Both the position numbers and the translations under genes were made by a program. 64,000 bases of DNA, from assembly GCF_009372235.1 (NCBI RefSeq), contig NZ_SULL01000006.1, forward strand, positions 124,001-188,000. The letters are read 5' to 3'. Every line of letters begins with the position of its first letter. The first letter of the stretch is position 1. Source of the stretch: Dickeya oryzae. Lineage in GTDB: Bacteria > Pseudomonadota > Gammaproteobacteria > Enterobacterales > Enterobacteriaceae. Positions 27,237 to 37,008 of this stretch are shown here, one piece after another. The notes beneath the pieces are model-generated. The model made no database searches and was not told the origin of the DNA. It worked only from the letters and a program-made list of their open reading frames with translations.

Positions 27237-28253
27237 TCAGCCATTACGGAAAATATAGCTGTACGCACTCAGCGCCGGTGCGCCGCCGAGGTGGGCATAG
27301 AGCACTTTAGCGCCTTTCGGGAATTCACCGTTGCGCACCATGTCTATCATACCGTGCATGGATTTGCCTTCGTACACCGGGTCGGTCAGCACCCCTTCCA
27401 GACGGGCGCACAGGCGGATGGCTTCCAGCGTGCCGTCATTCGGCAGGCCGTATTCCGGGCCGCCGTAGCGGGTATCCAGCACCACGTCCTCTTCGGTAAT
27501 CTCGCGACCTAACTCAACCAGACCGGCGGTGTGCTGCGCGATACGCAGGATTTGCGCTTTGGTCTTTTCCGGTTTGGCGGACGCATCAATACCGATAACG
27601 TTACGGGCGCGACCATCGGCGGCAAAGCCTACCACCATCCCGGCCTGAGTACTGCCGGTGACCGAGCACACCACGATATAGTCAAATTTAAAACCCAGTT
27701 CTTTTTCCTGCTGGCGTACTTCTTCGGCAAAGCCAACAAACCCCAACCCACCGTACGGGTGCTCAGAACAACCGGCCGGGATCGGGAACGGTTTACCGCC
27801 ATTTTGTGAGGCTTCTTCCATCGCCTGCTTCCAGCTTTCGCGAATACCGATATCAAAACCGGCCGGGTCAAGACGGACATCCGCCCCCATAATGCGCGAT
27901 AACTCGATATTGCCCACCCGGTCGTACACCGCGTCGGCATAGTTCACCCAGTTTTCCTGCACCAGAATACATTTCATCCCCAGGTGTGCCGCCACCGCTG
28001 CCACCTGACGAGTCTGGTTGGACTGGACGCCGCCAATCGACACCAGCGTGTCACAGCCCTGCGCCAGCGCTTCCGGGATCAGGTACTCCAGCTTACGGGT
28101 TTTGTTGCCACCGAATGCCAGCCCGCTGTTGCAGTCTTCACGCTTGGCATAAATCTCCACATCACCGCCCAGGTATTCACTCAGGCGTTTCATCGGGGTA
28201 ATCGGCGAAGGTCCGAAAGTTAAAGGATAACGCGGGAATTTTTCCAGATTCAT
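27237..28253 (-). CDS. acdS: 1-aminocyclopropane-1-carboxylate deaminase
   Basis: A 338-residue PLP enzyme that breaks the ethylene precursor ACC into 2-oxobutyrate and ammonia. The length equals that of Pseudomonas ACC deaminases, and long stretches look the same (for example [10 protein letters not shown]-like [20 protein letters not shown]). The PLP lysine is K51 in FGGNKTRK. The two positions that separate this enzyme from D-cysteine desulfhydrase carry the ACC-deaminase residues: Glu in VYEGKS (295) and Leu in AHLGGAP (322). The start follows CGGAG. In a plant-associated bacterium it would lower host ethylene. Confidence 0.93.
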   Translation of the reverse strand: MNLEKFPRYPLTFGPSPITPMKRLSEYLGGDVEIYAKREDCNSGLAFGGNKTRKLEYLIPEALAQGCDTLVSIGGVQSNQTRQVAAVAAHLGMKCILVQENWVNYADAVYDRVGNIELSRIMGADVRLDPAGFDIGIRESWKQAMEEASQNGGKPFPIPAGCSEHPYGGLGFVGFAEEVRQQEKELGFKFDYIVVCSVTGSTQAGMVVGFAADGRARNVIGIDASAKPEKTKAQILRIAQHTAGLVELGREITEEDVVLDTRYGGPEYGLPNDGTLEAIRLCARLEGVLTDPVYEGKSMHGMIDMVRNGEFPKGAKVLYAHLGGAPALSAYSYIFRNG

Positions 28254-28496
28254 GGTCAGGCTCCGGGGTAGCTAACGTAGATTGAACAGGCATCAGATGA
28301 ACGTTTTTCGCAGGGAAAACACCTCATCGCTGACCTTCGATACTACAGAAAAACCACTTAATTTAAATTGCGTTTTTCTCTTTATTTTTTATAAAAAATT
28401 AAACTATAAATCAAAAATGAAAACTTAAATTCAAAATAAATCCGATAAAAAGAAATAAAATTTCACTCAAGAGAAAGCAATAATCCTACACAGCGT

Positions 28497-29429
28497 TCAA
28501 CGTAACGGCAGCCCAAAATCCACCCGGCAATGTTGGTCGTGCTGCTGTAGCGCCTGTTTGAGGAAAGCAAAAAAGCTCTCCAGAAGCGCGGTACGGGGCC
28601 TGCCCATCTCGGTGTGTAATTGCAAGGTGCGCTGACTCAGTTGATCCAGATTGACCGCTTTCATCGTCAGTCCATCATGTCTGGCGCGGCACAGAATGGA
28701 GAAATGGCTGCACACACTGACCGCTTCCGGCGTGGTGCGCACATAGTCATACAGGCTGGAAAAGTGGTTACAGGTAAACGCGGGTTCGATAAACACATTG
28801 TTCATTCGACACGAGAGATCAAACAGTTGCCGAATGGTCGAGGAGGGATCCGGCAGTGCCACCGGCCAGGCGTTGAGATCCGCCAGTTGAAAATCCCGGT
28901 TGGCCAGCGGATGGTCTTGCGCCATAAACACCAGTACCGGTGCCGGAAACGACGCCAGCACGTCCACGCCCTGCTCCGGTGCCAGGCAGAACTTGAGGGC
29001 CACGTCGCACTCGCCGTTACGCAACCACTCCGGTACCTGCCGGGCGCTGCCGACCGTCAGATAAAAATTGACGTGGGGATGTTGTTCACGAAAACGCGCC
29101 AGCAAGGTTGGCAGCAGGTGAAGGGCCAGCCCATCGGTACAAGCCACCCGCAATGTGGTCTGGCGTGCCGACTTCATCCCTTCCATTTCCGCTATCGCCA
29201 GTTCCATGTCGGCCATACTGCGCCGCACGTGATTCGCCAGAATATGTCCGGCATGGTTGAGCACCATGCCGCGGGTACTACGTTCAAACAGCGGCATTCC
29301 CAACCGGGTCTCCAGCCGCTGAATTTGCCGACTGATGGCGGACACCGCCACAAACAACTGCTGACTGGCGGCGCTAATGGAGCCGGTATTCACCACCGCC
29401 ATAAAGTAACGAATTTCACTGTTATGCAT
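28497..29429 (-). CDS. LysR-family transcriptional regulator
   Basis: A 310-residue LysR regulator: N-terminal HTH (SISAASQQLFVAVSAISRQIQRLE, in part; residues about 14-40) and a two-lobed effector domain. The ATG at 29429 follows a strong GGGAGGG; the frame opens 15 nt earlier. It lies downstream of the M20 peptidase operon on the same strand and upstream of acdS, so it could control either. No cognate divergent gene is present, which is unusual for this family. Confidence 0.88.
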   Translation of the reverse strand: MHNSEIRYFMAVVNTGSISAASQQLFVAVSAISRQIQRLETRLGMPLFERSTRGMVLNHAGHILANHVRRSMADMELAIAEMEGMKSARQTTLRVACTDGLALHLLPTLLARFREQHPHVNFYLTVGSARQVPEWLRNGECDVALKFCLAPEQGVDVLASFPAPVLVFMAQDHPLANRDFQLADLNAWPVALPDPSSTIRQLFDLSCRMNNVFIEPAFTCNHFSSLYDYVRTTPEAVSVCSHFSILCRARHDGLTMKAVNLDQLSQRTLQLHTEMGRPRTALLESFFAFLKQALQQHDQHCRVDFGLPLR

Positions 29430-29577
29430 AGATACCCTCCCCATACGATGGGCGTGAATTACTCTCTGTGGTCGGTAGCAGCTTATTGGGACACGAGGAT
29501 GGGCTTATAAAAGTACAGTGCATAATTTCGTGCGGAATAAGCCAAATTATTTATTTGCTACACCACCGCACGCACGA

Positions 29578-29780
29578 CAAGGAGAGGCTCAAACGCCGCC
29601 TCTCCTTGACCACTGGCTAAAGGCTAAACTGTGCCGCTGCGCGGTCCCTTCGGTGTTCGACTTCGCTAATCGGGCCGCCCGTGACGTGCTCCCGGCACGG
29701 CACGGGCTTTCGCGGCATCCATGCCGCTCACCCGGCGAAGTCGCCCACCTCAGCACAGTTTTGACGCCCGAAAACCACCT
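29578..29780 (-). repeat. Structured 3'-end repeat, copy 2 (after the M20 gene)
   Basis: Read leftward it starts about 40 nt after the M20 stop and shares the core GTGCTGAGGTGG-n-CG-n-CTTCGCCGGGTGAGC with the copy after rhaM, here followed by a different hairpin (GCGGCAT/ATGCCGC). It ends with an 11-bp perfect hairpin (29578-29588 with 29598-29608, CAAGGAGAGGC). The plus-strand frame 29518-29877 across it is an artefact of this repeat. Confidence 0.65.
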
Positions 29781-29820
29781 TAATCCTGTACTTAACGAGT
29801 TTGTAGTCGGCCTAAGAAAC

Positions 29821-31239
29821 TTAAATTTCTGTAACTTGCTGTCGGGATTGCAACACACTGTTGCCCTCTTTTGCTAAATCCCAAAACAGGCCGCACATGA
29901 TGTGCAGGGCTTCGCGCGCGACGTCCGCCAGCAGGTGTTCGTTGGGGGCGTGCTGGGAGCAGGCGGGGTACGAGTGCGGGACCCACAGCGTTGGCAAGCC
30001 GAGCGTGCGCAGGAAACAGGCATTGGGCAGGCCGCCGCCGAAATTGGGTAACACCGCGGCCTGTTTGCCGACCGAGCGTTCGATAGAGGCGACACCCCAA
30101 TGTACCCACGGGTCGTCAGGGTCGATGCGGGTGGCTTCAAAACAGTTCTCCGGGTCGATGATGTCCACATCCTCAAACCCGCAGGCGTCAAGACGGCGAC
30201 GCAGGTGTTCGGCAAAGTGTTCCACATCGCTGCCCGGTACATAACGCATATGGCACTGGGCGCGGGCCGTCGGCGGGATGGCGTGCGCCGGTTTATCCGG
30301 ATTGCCGGTGACATACGCCAGCACATCCAGCGTATTCCAGCCATACACCTTTTCGGCAGCGCTCAACCCCGGCTCCCCCCAGTGTGGATCGATAGCCGGG
30401 TCACCCGGCGCACCGGCCAGTTCCAGACCGGACAAGGCGTGGCGCATCGAGGCGGACAGCGGTGGCGGCAGCAGTTCCGGCACCAGAATGCGGCCATTGG
30501 CATCCACCAGACAGCCGATCGCGTGCGCTAACCGAATACCGGGGTTACTGAGCAACCCGCCCCAGTTGCCGGAATGGTGCGCGCCGTCACGCAGCGTCAG
30601 TTGCAGGCCGAAGTTGAATACACCGCGAGAACCCAGAAACAGGGTGGGCCGTTCCGCACTGACGCGCGGGCCGTCCGAGGCGATGAACAGGTCCGCCGCC
30701 AGCCAGTCACGGTATTGCTGGCACACAGCATCCAGACCGGGCGATCCACACTCTTCGCCCATTTCCAGAATCAGCTTCACGTTGTAGCCCAGCCGGCCCT
30801 CACAGGCGCTCAGTACCACAGCCAGCGCCGCCAGATTGATGCTGTGCTGGCCTTTGTTGTCGGCGGTGCCGCGCCCGTACCAGCGGTTACCGTCCGGCGT
30901 CAGCGTCCACGGTGATAATCCGCTGCGCCAGCGTGCTGCATCCCCCATCACCACGTCGCCGTGGCCGTAGGTCAGCACCGTCAGTGCCGCCGCTGGCTCC
31001 ATGCGGCGCGCCAGCAGAAAAGGCCCGCGATCCGCCACCGGATTCGGCACAATCAGGCACTCAAACCCCATGGCTTCCAGCAACGGGATCATCTCGTCGG
31101 TCAGGTAGCCCATCAGTACCGGGGCGCGTTCCGCGTTCTGACTTTCCGTCTGGCAGGCCACCCGGCGTGCCAGCACGTTACGAAATACGCCGGAGTCAAA
31201 ATACGCCGCCGCATGTTGCATCATCTCTTCACGTGTCAT
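29821..31239 (-). CDS. M20-family metallopeptidase
   Basis: A 472-residue zinc hydrolase of the M20 (ArgE/DapE/CPG2) family. Metal-ligand motifs: TYGHGDVV near residue 91, GRGTADNKGQ near 123 with the bridging Asp, and EMGEECGSPG near 160 with the catalytic Glu pair. A dimerisation domain lies in the middle. Family members cut dipeptides, acylated amino acids or carbamoylated compounds. It is the last gene of a leftward operon with a dipeptide-type importer, which fits uptake of a small amide or peptide followed by hydrolysis in the cytoplasm. The start follows AAAGGA. Confidence 0.9.
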   Translation of the reverse strand: MTREEMMQHAAAYFDSGVFRNVLARRVACQTESQNAERAPVLMGYLTDEMIPLLEAMGFECLIVPNPVADRGPFLLARRMEPAAALTVLTYGHGDVVMGDAARWRSGLSPWTLTPDGNRWYGRGTADNKGQHSINLAALAVVLSACEGRLGYNVKLILEMGEECGSPGLDAVCQQYRDWLAADLFIASDGPRVSAERPTLFLGSRGVFNFGLQLTLRDGAHHSGNWGGLLSNPGIRLAHAIGCLVDANGRILVPELLPPPLSASMRHALSGLELAGAPGDPAIDPHWGEPGLSAAEKVYGWNTLDVLAYVTGNPDKPAHAIPPTARAQCHMRYVPGSDVEHFAEHLRRRLDACGFEDVDIIDPENCFEATRIDPDDPWVHWGVASIERSVGKQAAVLPNFGGGLPNACFLRTLGLPTLWVPHSYPACSQHAPNEHLLADVAREALHIMCGLFWDLAKEGNSVLQSRQQVTEI

Positions 31240-31281
31240 CGTTGGTCCTTTTTTCTGTTCACGTCCTGCGGGTTGCGCGGG

Positions 31282-32145
31282 TTACGCCACCTCAATCGTC
31301 GGAATCCCCAGCCCAGGTTCTGGCGTCAGAACCGATGCCAGCAACGCGCGGGTATAAGGGTGCTGCGGCGCGCCAAATACCTGCTCGCGGGTGCCCTGTT
31401 CGACAATCGCGCCTTTACGCATCACCGCCACGTGATCCACCAGATATTCCACCACCGACAGGTTATGGCTGATAAACAGATAGGTCAGGCCCAGCTCTTT
31501 TTTCAGCGTCAACAGCAGGTTGAGGATCTGCGCCTGTACTGATACATCCAGCGCCGAGGTCGGCTCGTCGCAAATCAGGATCGCCGGTTGCAGGATTAAT
31601 ACCCGGGCAATCGCCACCCGCTGACGCTGACCACCAGAAAGCTGTCCGGGGTACTGACCGTGGGTACGCTCAGGCATCCCCACCCTGTCGAGCATCTCGC
31701 GTACCCGCTGTTTACGTTCCGCCGGTGTGCCGATGTGGTGCAGCCGTAACGCCACCTCCACGATATCCGCCACCGTGCGGCGTGGGTTGAGCGAGGAATA
31801 AGGGTCCTGAAAGATAGGCTGCATGCGGCAGGCCAACTCACGGCGATCGCCCGCGTCTATCTCACGCCCTTCAATCAACACATTGCCGGATGTGGGCGGC
31901 AGCAGGCCGAGCAGCATTTTCGCCAGCGTACTCTTGCCACAGCCGGATTCGCCCACCAGCCCCAGCGTTTCCCCCCGGCGAATGCGTAAAGACACATTAT
32001 CCACCGCGCGGATTTCACCGGGCGGTGAGAACATCCCACGGTTGAGTCGGAACACCCGGCTGAGTGCGCACAGCTCCAGCGCGATATCGTCGTTGCCCGG
32101 AATAGGCGGTAACACGCGGCCGCCCACTGCAGTTATCGGGTTCAT
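31282..32145 (-). CDS. ABC transporter ATPase (DppF/OppF type)
   Basis: A 287-residue ATPase when started at 32145, the ATG that overlaps the stop of the upstream ATPase gene (ATGA junction); the frame is open further but overlaps that gene. Walker A is GESGCGKS, the signature LSGGQRQR and Walker B LICDEPT. The C terminus has the HPYTRALLASV tail of DppF/OppF proteins. It pairs with the DppD-type ATPase to drive the importer. Confidence 0.93.
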   Translation of the reverse strand: MNPITAVGGRVLPPIPGNDDIALELCALSRVFRLNRGMFSPPGEIRAVDNVSLRIRRGETLGLVGESGCGKSTLAKMLLGLLPPTSGNVLIEGREIDAGDRRELACRMQPIFQDPYSSLNPRRTVADIVEVALRLHHIGTPAERKQRVREMLDRVGMPERTHGQYPGQLSGGQRQRVAIARVLILQPAILICDEPTSALDVSVQAQILNLLLTLKKELGLTYLFISHNLSVVEYLVDHVAVMRKGAIVEQGTREQVFGAPQHPYTRALLASVLTPEPGLGIPTIEVA

Positions 32146-33179
32146 ACCGCCACCTCCGTCATCACCGCGTCCACACAACGCACCGCATGGTGTTCTGTCA
32201 GCGCCACATAGGGTGGCTCCTGCGCACAATCGCGACGACACTGCTGGCAACGGTTGCGAAACGCGCAGCCCTGTTGCGGGCCGATCAGGCTCGGCACCAC
32301 GCCGGGGATAGCCTGCAACGGCTCACCCGGCACGGTACGTCCGGCCACCGGAATACACTCCAGCAAGCCACGGGTATAGGGGTGACAAGGCTGGTGGAAC
32401 AGTTCCATCACCGGAGCGGTTTCCACCACCTGCCCGGCGTACATCACCGCCACCCGATCAGCGATACGTGCCACCACGCCAAGGTCATGGGTGATGAACA
32501 CCACCGCGGTGCCAAATTCCTGTTGCAGCTCGCGCAACATCCGCAGGATCTGCGCCTGAATAGTGACATCCAGCGCAGTGGTCGGTTCATCAGCGATGAT
32601 CAACTCCGGGCCGCACATCAGCGCCATGGCGATCATGATGCGTTGCCGCAGGCCGCCGGAGAGCTGATGCGGATACTGCCGTAGCCGTTCCGCCGCCATC
32701 GGAATGCCGACGCGATTCATTAGGTACACCGCCCGCTCGCGCGCCTCGGCTTTAGAAACCTTACGGTGCGCCAGCAAGGTTTCACACAGTTGATCCCCCA
32801 ACGTGAACGATGGGTTTAACGAGGTCATCGGCTCCTGAAAGATCATCGCCATCTGGCTGCCTCGCAACGCCGCGCGCTCACGTGGGCTCAGCGCCAACAA
32901 GTCAGTGCCACGAAACCGCAACGTCTCAGCACGACGCTCAGCATTACGTGGCAGCAGGTCCATCAATGCCAGCGAGGTCATCGATTTGCCACACCCTGAC
33001 TCACCGACCAGACACAGCATTTCACCGCGCCGTACCGAAAAATCGATGCCGCGCACCGCGTGCAACGTGCCGCGCGGCGTCGTCAAATCGACCCGCAGGT
33101 TTTTCACCTCCAGCACGATCTCGGCCTGCCCCTCGCCCGTCAGCCTGTCCCCACCGGTAGTCTCAATCGTTGTATGCAT
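32142..33179 (-). CDS. ABC transporter ATPase (DppD/OppD type)
   Basis: A 345-residue ATPase when started at 33179, which follows GAGGAGA. Walker A GESGCGKS, signature LSGGLRQR, Walker B LIIADEPT, and a C-terminal cysteine cluster ([14 protein letters not shown]) that in DppD/OppD proteins binds an iron-sulfur cluster. It partners with the DppF-type ATPase encoded next. Confidence 0.93.
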   Translation of the reverse strand: MHTTIETTGGDRLTGEGQAEIVLEVKNLRVDLTTPRGTLHAVRGIDFSVRRGEMLCLVGESGCGKSMTSLALMDLLPRNAERRAETLRFRGTDLLALSPRERAALRGSQMAMIFQEPMTSLNPSFTLGDQLCETLLAHRKVSKAEARERAVYLMNRVGIPMAAERLRQYPHQLSGGLRQRIMIAMALMCGPELIIADEPTTALDVTIQAQILRMLRELQQEFGTAVVFITHDLGVVARIADRVAVMYAGQVVETAPVMELFHQPCHPYTRGLLECIPVAGRTVPGEPLQAIPGVVPSLIGPQQGCAFRNRCQQCRRDCAQEPPYVALTEHHAVRCVDAVMTEVAV

Positions 33180-33191
33180 AGCGTTCTCCTC

Positions 33192-33206
33192 AGAGCCTAA
33201 GGCTCT
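33192..33206 (-). other. Intercistronic hairpin after the DppC-type permease gene
   Basis: Reading leftward, AGAGCC-TTA-GGCTCT begins on the last base of the permease stop codon and ends next to the ribosome site of the next gene. The same stem sequence occurs between rhaS and rhaR (13004-13026). It may tune expression of the ATPase genes relative to the permeases. Confidence 0.45.
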
Positions 33207-34132
33207 CAATTGCGGCCATCCAGCGCGGTCACATCTCGCAACCCGTCACCCACCAGATTGATGCTCAACACCAACAGCGCCAGCACCACGCCGGGGATCA
33301 CAATCACCCACGGTTGAAAGAACATGTAGGCCTTGCCTTCCGCCACCATCAGCCCCCAGGAGGGCATCGGCGGCTGTACGCCGAGACCAAGAAACGACAA
33401 GGTGGCCTCCAGCAAAATCGCGTGGGCTATTTCAAGCGTCGCCACCACGGTCAGCGGCCCCAGCAGATTAGGCAGAATCTCCCGCAGCATGATGAACAGC
33501 GATGACGCGCCGAGTGTCTGCGCCGCCGCGATAAATTCCGCGTCGCGTAGCTGACGCGTTACCGAGCGCGAGACAATCAGAAAACGGTCCCACAGCAGTA
33601 AGCCCAGCAGCATAATCACCACCTTGACCGAGCCGCCCACCAGCGAGGCCAGCGCCAGCGCTACCAGGATCACCGGCATCGACAAACGCACGGTCAGCAG
33701 ATAACTCACCACCGCATCGACCCGGCCGCCGAAATACCCCGCCAGCACTCCCAGCGCAATGCCGATGGTGCCGGCCAGCATCACCGATACCAGCCCGATG
33801 GCGAGCGATACCCGGGCACCGAACAGCAGGCGGCTCAGGTAATCCCGCCCCAGCTTGTCAGTACCGAGCAGATGCGCCCAACTGCCTTTGTCATGCCACA
33901 CCGGTGGGATCAACCGTCGGCTGACATCCTGCGCATAGGGGTCGTGCGGGCTGATGAGCGGAGCCAGAAGCGCCAGCAGCACAATCGCCCCCAGAATCAC
34001 CAGCCCAATCGTCATACCGTGGTGCCCCAGAATCTTGCGCTGCCAGCGCTGCCACGGCCCAGGCTCCGGTAACAGGCCAGGCTGCGGCGCGGTTTTCATT
34101 ATCACCGCCAGTCGTGCTATTGCTGTTTTCAT
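33206..34132 (-). CDS. ABC transporter permease (DppC type)
   Basis: A 308-residue permease with the DppC N-terminal domain, HLLGTDKLGRDYLSRLLFGA near residue 88 and coupling loop DAEFIAAAQTLGASSLFIMLREILPNLL (in part) near 197. ATG at 34132 follows AAGGAG. It forms the channel with the DppB-type permease upstream. Confidence 0.92.
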   Translation of the reverse strand: MKTAIARLAVIMKTAPQPGLLPEPGPWQRWQRKILGHHGMTIGLVILGAIVLLALLAPLISPHDPYAQDVSRRLIPPVWHDKGSWAHLLGTDKLGRDYLSRLLFGARVSLAIGLVSVMLAGTIGIALGVLAGYFGGRVDAVVSYLLTVRLSMPVILVALALASLVGGSVKVVIMLLGLLLWDRFLIVSRSVTRQLRDAEFIAAAQTLGASSLFIMLREILPNLLGPLTVVATLEIAHAILLEATLSFLGLGVQPPMPSWGLMVAEGKAYMFFQPWVIVIPGVVLALLVLSINLVGDGLRDVTALDGRN

Positions 34133-34141
34133 CACGGCTCC

Positions 34142-35059
34142 TTATCTGCTGCGCAGTCGTGGGTCGAGTAGCGCGTTGAGTACATCCGCCAGAAACGTCA
34201 ACCCGATGTAAAACACGGCGATGATCAACACGATGGCCTGCACCACCGGGAAGTCGTTGCGGGCGATGGAATCCCACGCCAGTTGTCCCAGCCCTTGTAG
34301 TGAAAACACCGACTCAATCACCACCGAACCACCGAGCATGAACCCCAGTTCCACCGTCGCCAGCGCCACTACCGGGATGATGGCGTTACGCAAGCCATGC
34401 TTGACCACCACCTTAAAGGCGCTCAGCCCTTTGGCCCGTGCGGTGCGGATGTAGTCGGAGCCCAGTACATCGAGCATGCCGGAGCGGGTCAGACGCATCA
34501 GCGACGGCATGGCGTAATACCCCAGCGCCACCGCAGGCAGTACAAAGTGTTGCCAGCTACCGTTACCGGCTACCGGCAGCCATTTCAGCCCGACGGCAAA
34601 GATAAGGATCAGCACCAGCGCGAACCAGAAATTGGGCATCGCCTGCCCCACCACCGAGACCAGCATGGCGAAACGATCGACCCAGGTATCCCGAAACACC
34701 GCCGCCAACACCCCAAGCGGAATAGCCACCGTTAACGCCAGCAGCAACGACACGCCGCCCAGCGTGAGGGTGACCGGCATACGCTGGCCGACCAGCTCCA
34801 TCACCGTGTTTTCAAAATAGAATGAGCGACCAAAATCCAGTTGCATCGCCGACCACATCCAGTGAGAGAACTGGCTCAGCAAGGGTTTATCCAGCCCATT
34901 CTGCACCCGAATCTGGGCGATGGTTTCGGCGCTCGCATCCGGCCCGGCAATGGCGGTCGCCAAATCACCAGAGAGATGCAGCAGCGAAAAACTGACCGCC
35001 GCCACGGTAAACAACACCGCCAGCGCCACCAGTAACCGTTGAACAACGTACTTCACCAT
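34142..35059 (-). CDS. ABC transporter permease (DppB type)
   Basis: A 305-residue permease with the DppB signature at the N terminus (VQRLLVALAVLFTVAAVSF) and coupling loop SDYIRTARAKGLSAFKVVVKHGLRNA (in part) near residue 190. The ATG at 35059 follows AAGGAG; an in-frame codon 21 nt earlier is less likely. The next gene starts 9 bp after its stop. Confidence 0.92.
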   Translation of the reverse strand: MVKYVVQRLLVALAVLFTVAAVSFSLLHLSGDLATAIAGPDASAETIAQIRVQNGLDKPLLSQFSHWMWSAMQLDFGRSFYFENTVMELVGQRMPVTLTLGGVSLLLALTVAIPLGVLAAVFRDTWVDRFAMLVSVVGQAMPNFWFALVLILIFAVGLKWLPVAGNGSWQHFVLPAVALGYYAMPSLMRLTRSGMLDVLGSDYIRTARAKGLSAFKVVVKHGLRNAIIPVVALATVELGFMLGGSVVIESVFSLQGLGQLAWDSIARNDFPVVQAIVLIIAVFYIGLTFLADVLNALLDPRLRSR

Positions 35060-35104
35060 AAGCCACTCCTTACCCCTCACGTGCAGTCAGTGTTCCGGCC
35101 ACCT

Positions 35105-36649
35105 TTACTTCCAGCTCGCCTCGGCGAAACGTGGTAGTTCATCCGGCCAGTCCTGAAAGTTCAGGTCGGCGGTAAACGCGTAATGGGTGGAATAAGAGAA
35201 CAGCGGTGCCATGTAGGCTTGCGCCGAAATGTGTCCCAACAGCGCGGCATACTGCGCGCGGCGCTGCTGCGGGTCTATCACGGTATCCGCCTGTGCCAGC
35301 TCGGCCATCACAGCAGGGTCTTTCCAGATATCACTGCCTTTGCCGCCAAAATAGGGGGTGACGAACGCGGTCGCGTCGTTGATAGAAAACGAGCCCCAGG
35401 TACTGAACGCCAGCGGTGCCTGACCCGACGCCAGCGCACTCGCCATCACCGGGTACTGCACGAAATGCAGCCGTGCACGGATGCCAACTTTGCGCAAATC
35501 GCCAATAATGGCCTCGGCGTAATCGCGCTCGCGGTAGGCCCACAGATCGGTATCAAACCCGTTGGCATAGCCCGCTTGTGCCAGCAGTTGTTTCGCTTTG
35601 GCCGGGTCATAGGGATACTGGATCACCTGACTGGTATCGCAGGCGGTCTGGGTACGAAAACAGGCGGAGTACACCGGTTTGCTGCCACCACGCACCAGAT
35701 TATCGACCATCGCCTGACGGTTAATGGCGTAGTTGATCGCCTGACGCACGCGCAAGTCTTTGAACGGCACCCCTTCCGGACCGGTGGCGTTGGTGTTCAG
35801 TGCCAAAAAGCCGACACGCATGGTTTCACCGCTTTTCACCGCGATATTCGGCATGGCTGACAACGAATCGACCTGATCCGACGCCACACGCCAGATCCAG
35901 TCCACCTGTCCGGTCATCAACTGGGCCACACGCGCTTCCGGGTCGCGGATCACCACAAACTGTATCTTGCCGATTTTGGGCTGCCCGATGGGGCTGTCTT
36001 TGAAATAGTCCGGGTTTTTCACCATCATCACGCCTTGCCCCGGCATGACCTTGACGATTTTGTACGGACCGGTGCCAACCGGTGCTTTGCTAAAACCTTC
36101 CAGTTTCACCTGCTGAAAATAATGGGCGGGGTAAATCGGTGTCGGGCCGGATAAATATTCCAGCGCCGCCGGGAACGGTTTTTTCAGATGCAGACGCACC
36201 GTATAGTCGTCTACTTTTTCCACCTTATCGATCCAATCGACGCTTTGTGGAATCACCGAGGCGGTATTCGGCCCGGCGATATTGTCGAAGGTGTACACCA
36301 CATCATCGGCGCTAAAGGCATCGCCATTATGGAAGGTCACGCCTTTACGCAGATGCAGCAGTAATACCGTGGGCGATTCCCATTGCCAGTCGGTCGCCAG
36401 TTCGCCTTTATATTCCCCGGTTTTCGGATCGCGATAAATCAGCGTATCCCAGGCGAGGTGCGCCAGAATTACCCCTTCGCGCATGTTATTGTGGTACGGA
36501 CTGACGTTTTCCACCTCACTGTCAGAGGCGTAAACCAGCGTGTCATTTTGTTTGCTGGCATAGCTGGTGCAGGAAACACCTGCCAGTAACGCGGTTAATG
36601 CATATTTCCGAACAAATTTCCGAATATGTCTTGCCAGATTACGAGCCAT
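35105..36649 (-). CDS. ABC transporter substrate-binding protein (family 5)
   Basis: A 514-residue periplasmic binding protein, first gene of the leftward importer/M20 operon. ATG at 36649 follows GGAGAA. The signal peptide ends near TSYASKQ. Family 5 features include LAWDTLIYRDPKTGEYKGELA and APVGTGPYKIVKV. A pair of cysteines (ACFRTQTACD near residue 340) is in the position often joined by a disulfide. The ligand is unknown; the M20 peptidase in the operon suggests a dipeptide or N-acylated amino acid. Confidence 0.92.
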   Translation of the reverse strand: MARNLARHIRKFVRKYALTALLAGVSCTSYASKQNDTLVYASDSEVENVSPYHNNMREGVILAHLAWDTLIYRDPKTGEYKGELATDWQWESPTVLLLHLRKGVTFHNGDAFSADDVVYTFDNIAGPNTASVIPQSVDWIDKVEKVDDYTVRLHLKKPFPAALEYLSGPTPIYPAHYFQQVKLEGFSKAPVGTGPYKIVKVMPGQGVMMVKNPDYFKDSPIGQPKIGKIQFVVIRDPEARVAQLMTGQVDWIWRVASDQVDSLSAMPNIAVKSGETMRVGFLALNTNATGPEGVPFKDLRVRQAINYAINRQAMVDNLVRGGSKPVYSACFRTQTACDTSQVIQYPYDPAKAKQLLAQAGYANGFDTDLWAYRERDYAEAIIGDLRKVGIRARLHFVQYPVMASALASGQAPLAFSTWGSFSINDATAFVTPYFGGKGSDIWKDPAVMAELAQADTVIDPQQRRAQYAALLGHISAQAYMAPLFSYSTHYAFTADLNFQDWPDELPRFAEASWK

Positions 36650-37008
36650 GCTGTTCTCCACCACCAGAAGGATGAATAAAAAGGATCTCTACCCCAAAGC
36701 ATTCATTGGTGATATTGCAAGAGCAGCGCCAAATAAGGATTATTCTCGTTACCGATTTTCGAGATATGCTTTCTCAAAAAGAGAAAGCGCTGATAAACAG
36801 GGGATGTATTACCTCTGGCAATAATAAAAATGAATGAAAAAAACAGCATGACAAATCACACCCGGTGCCATTTCGACAGTAACGGGTCTATTTCAGTGCA
36901 AAAAACAATCGGACTGCACCATTTGCGTGATGCGTAATAAGGAGAGGTTATTTCTATTTTTGTGAAAGCGGTATTACCGCTCTACCCAGCGTCGGTCGGT
37001 ATCTATAA

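Noticed and set aside
27237-28253. D-cysteine desulfhydrase (DcyD) as the identity of the PLP enzyme
   Set aside because: The Glu and Leu at the two discriminating positions (VYEGKS and AHLGG) are those of ACC deaminase, and the overall sequence is closest to AcdS as I remember it.
29518-29877. A 119-codon plus-strand frame
   Set aside because: It runs through the dispersed 3'-end repeat and into the antisense of the M20 gene; no ribosome site and no protein-like motif.
36567-36824. An 85-codon plus-strand frame antisense to the start of the binding-protein gene
   Set aside because: Overlaps the signal-peptide region of a sound gene and has no support of its own.
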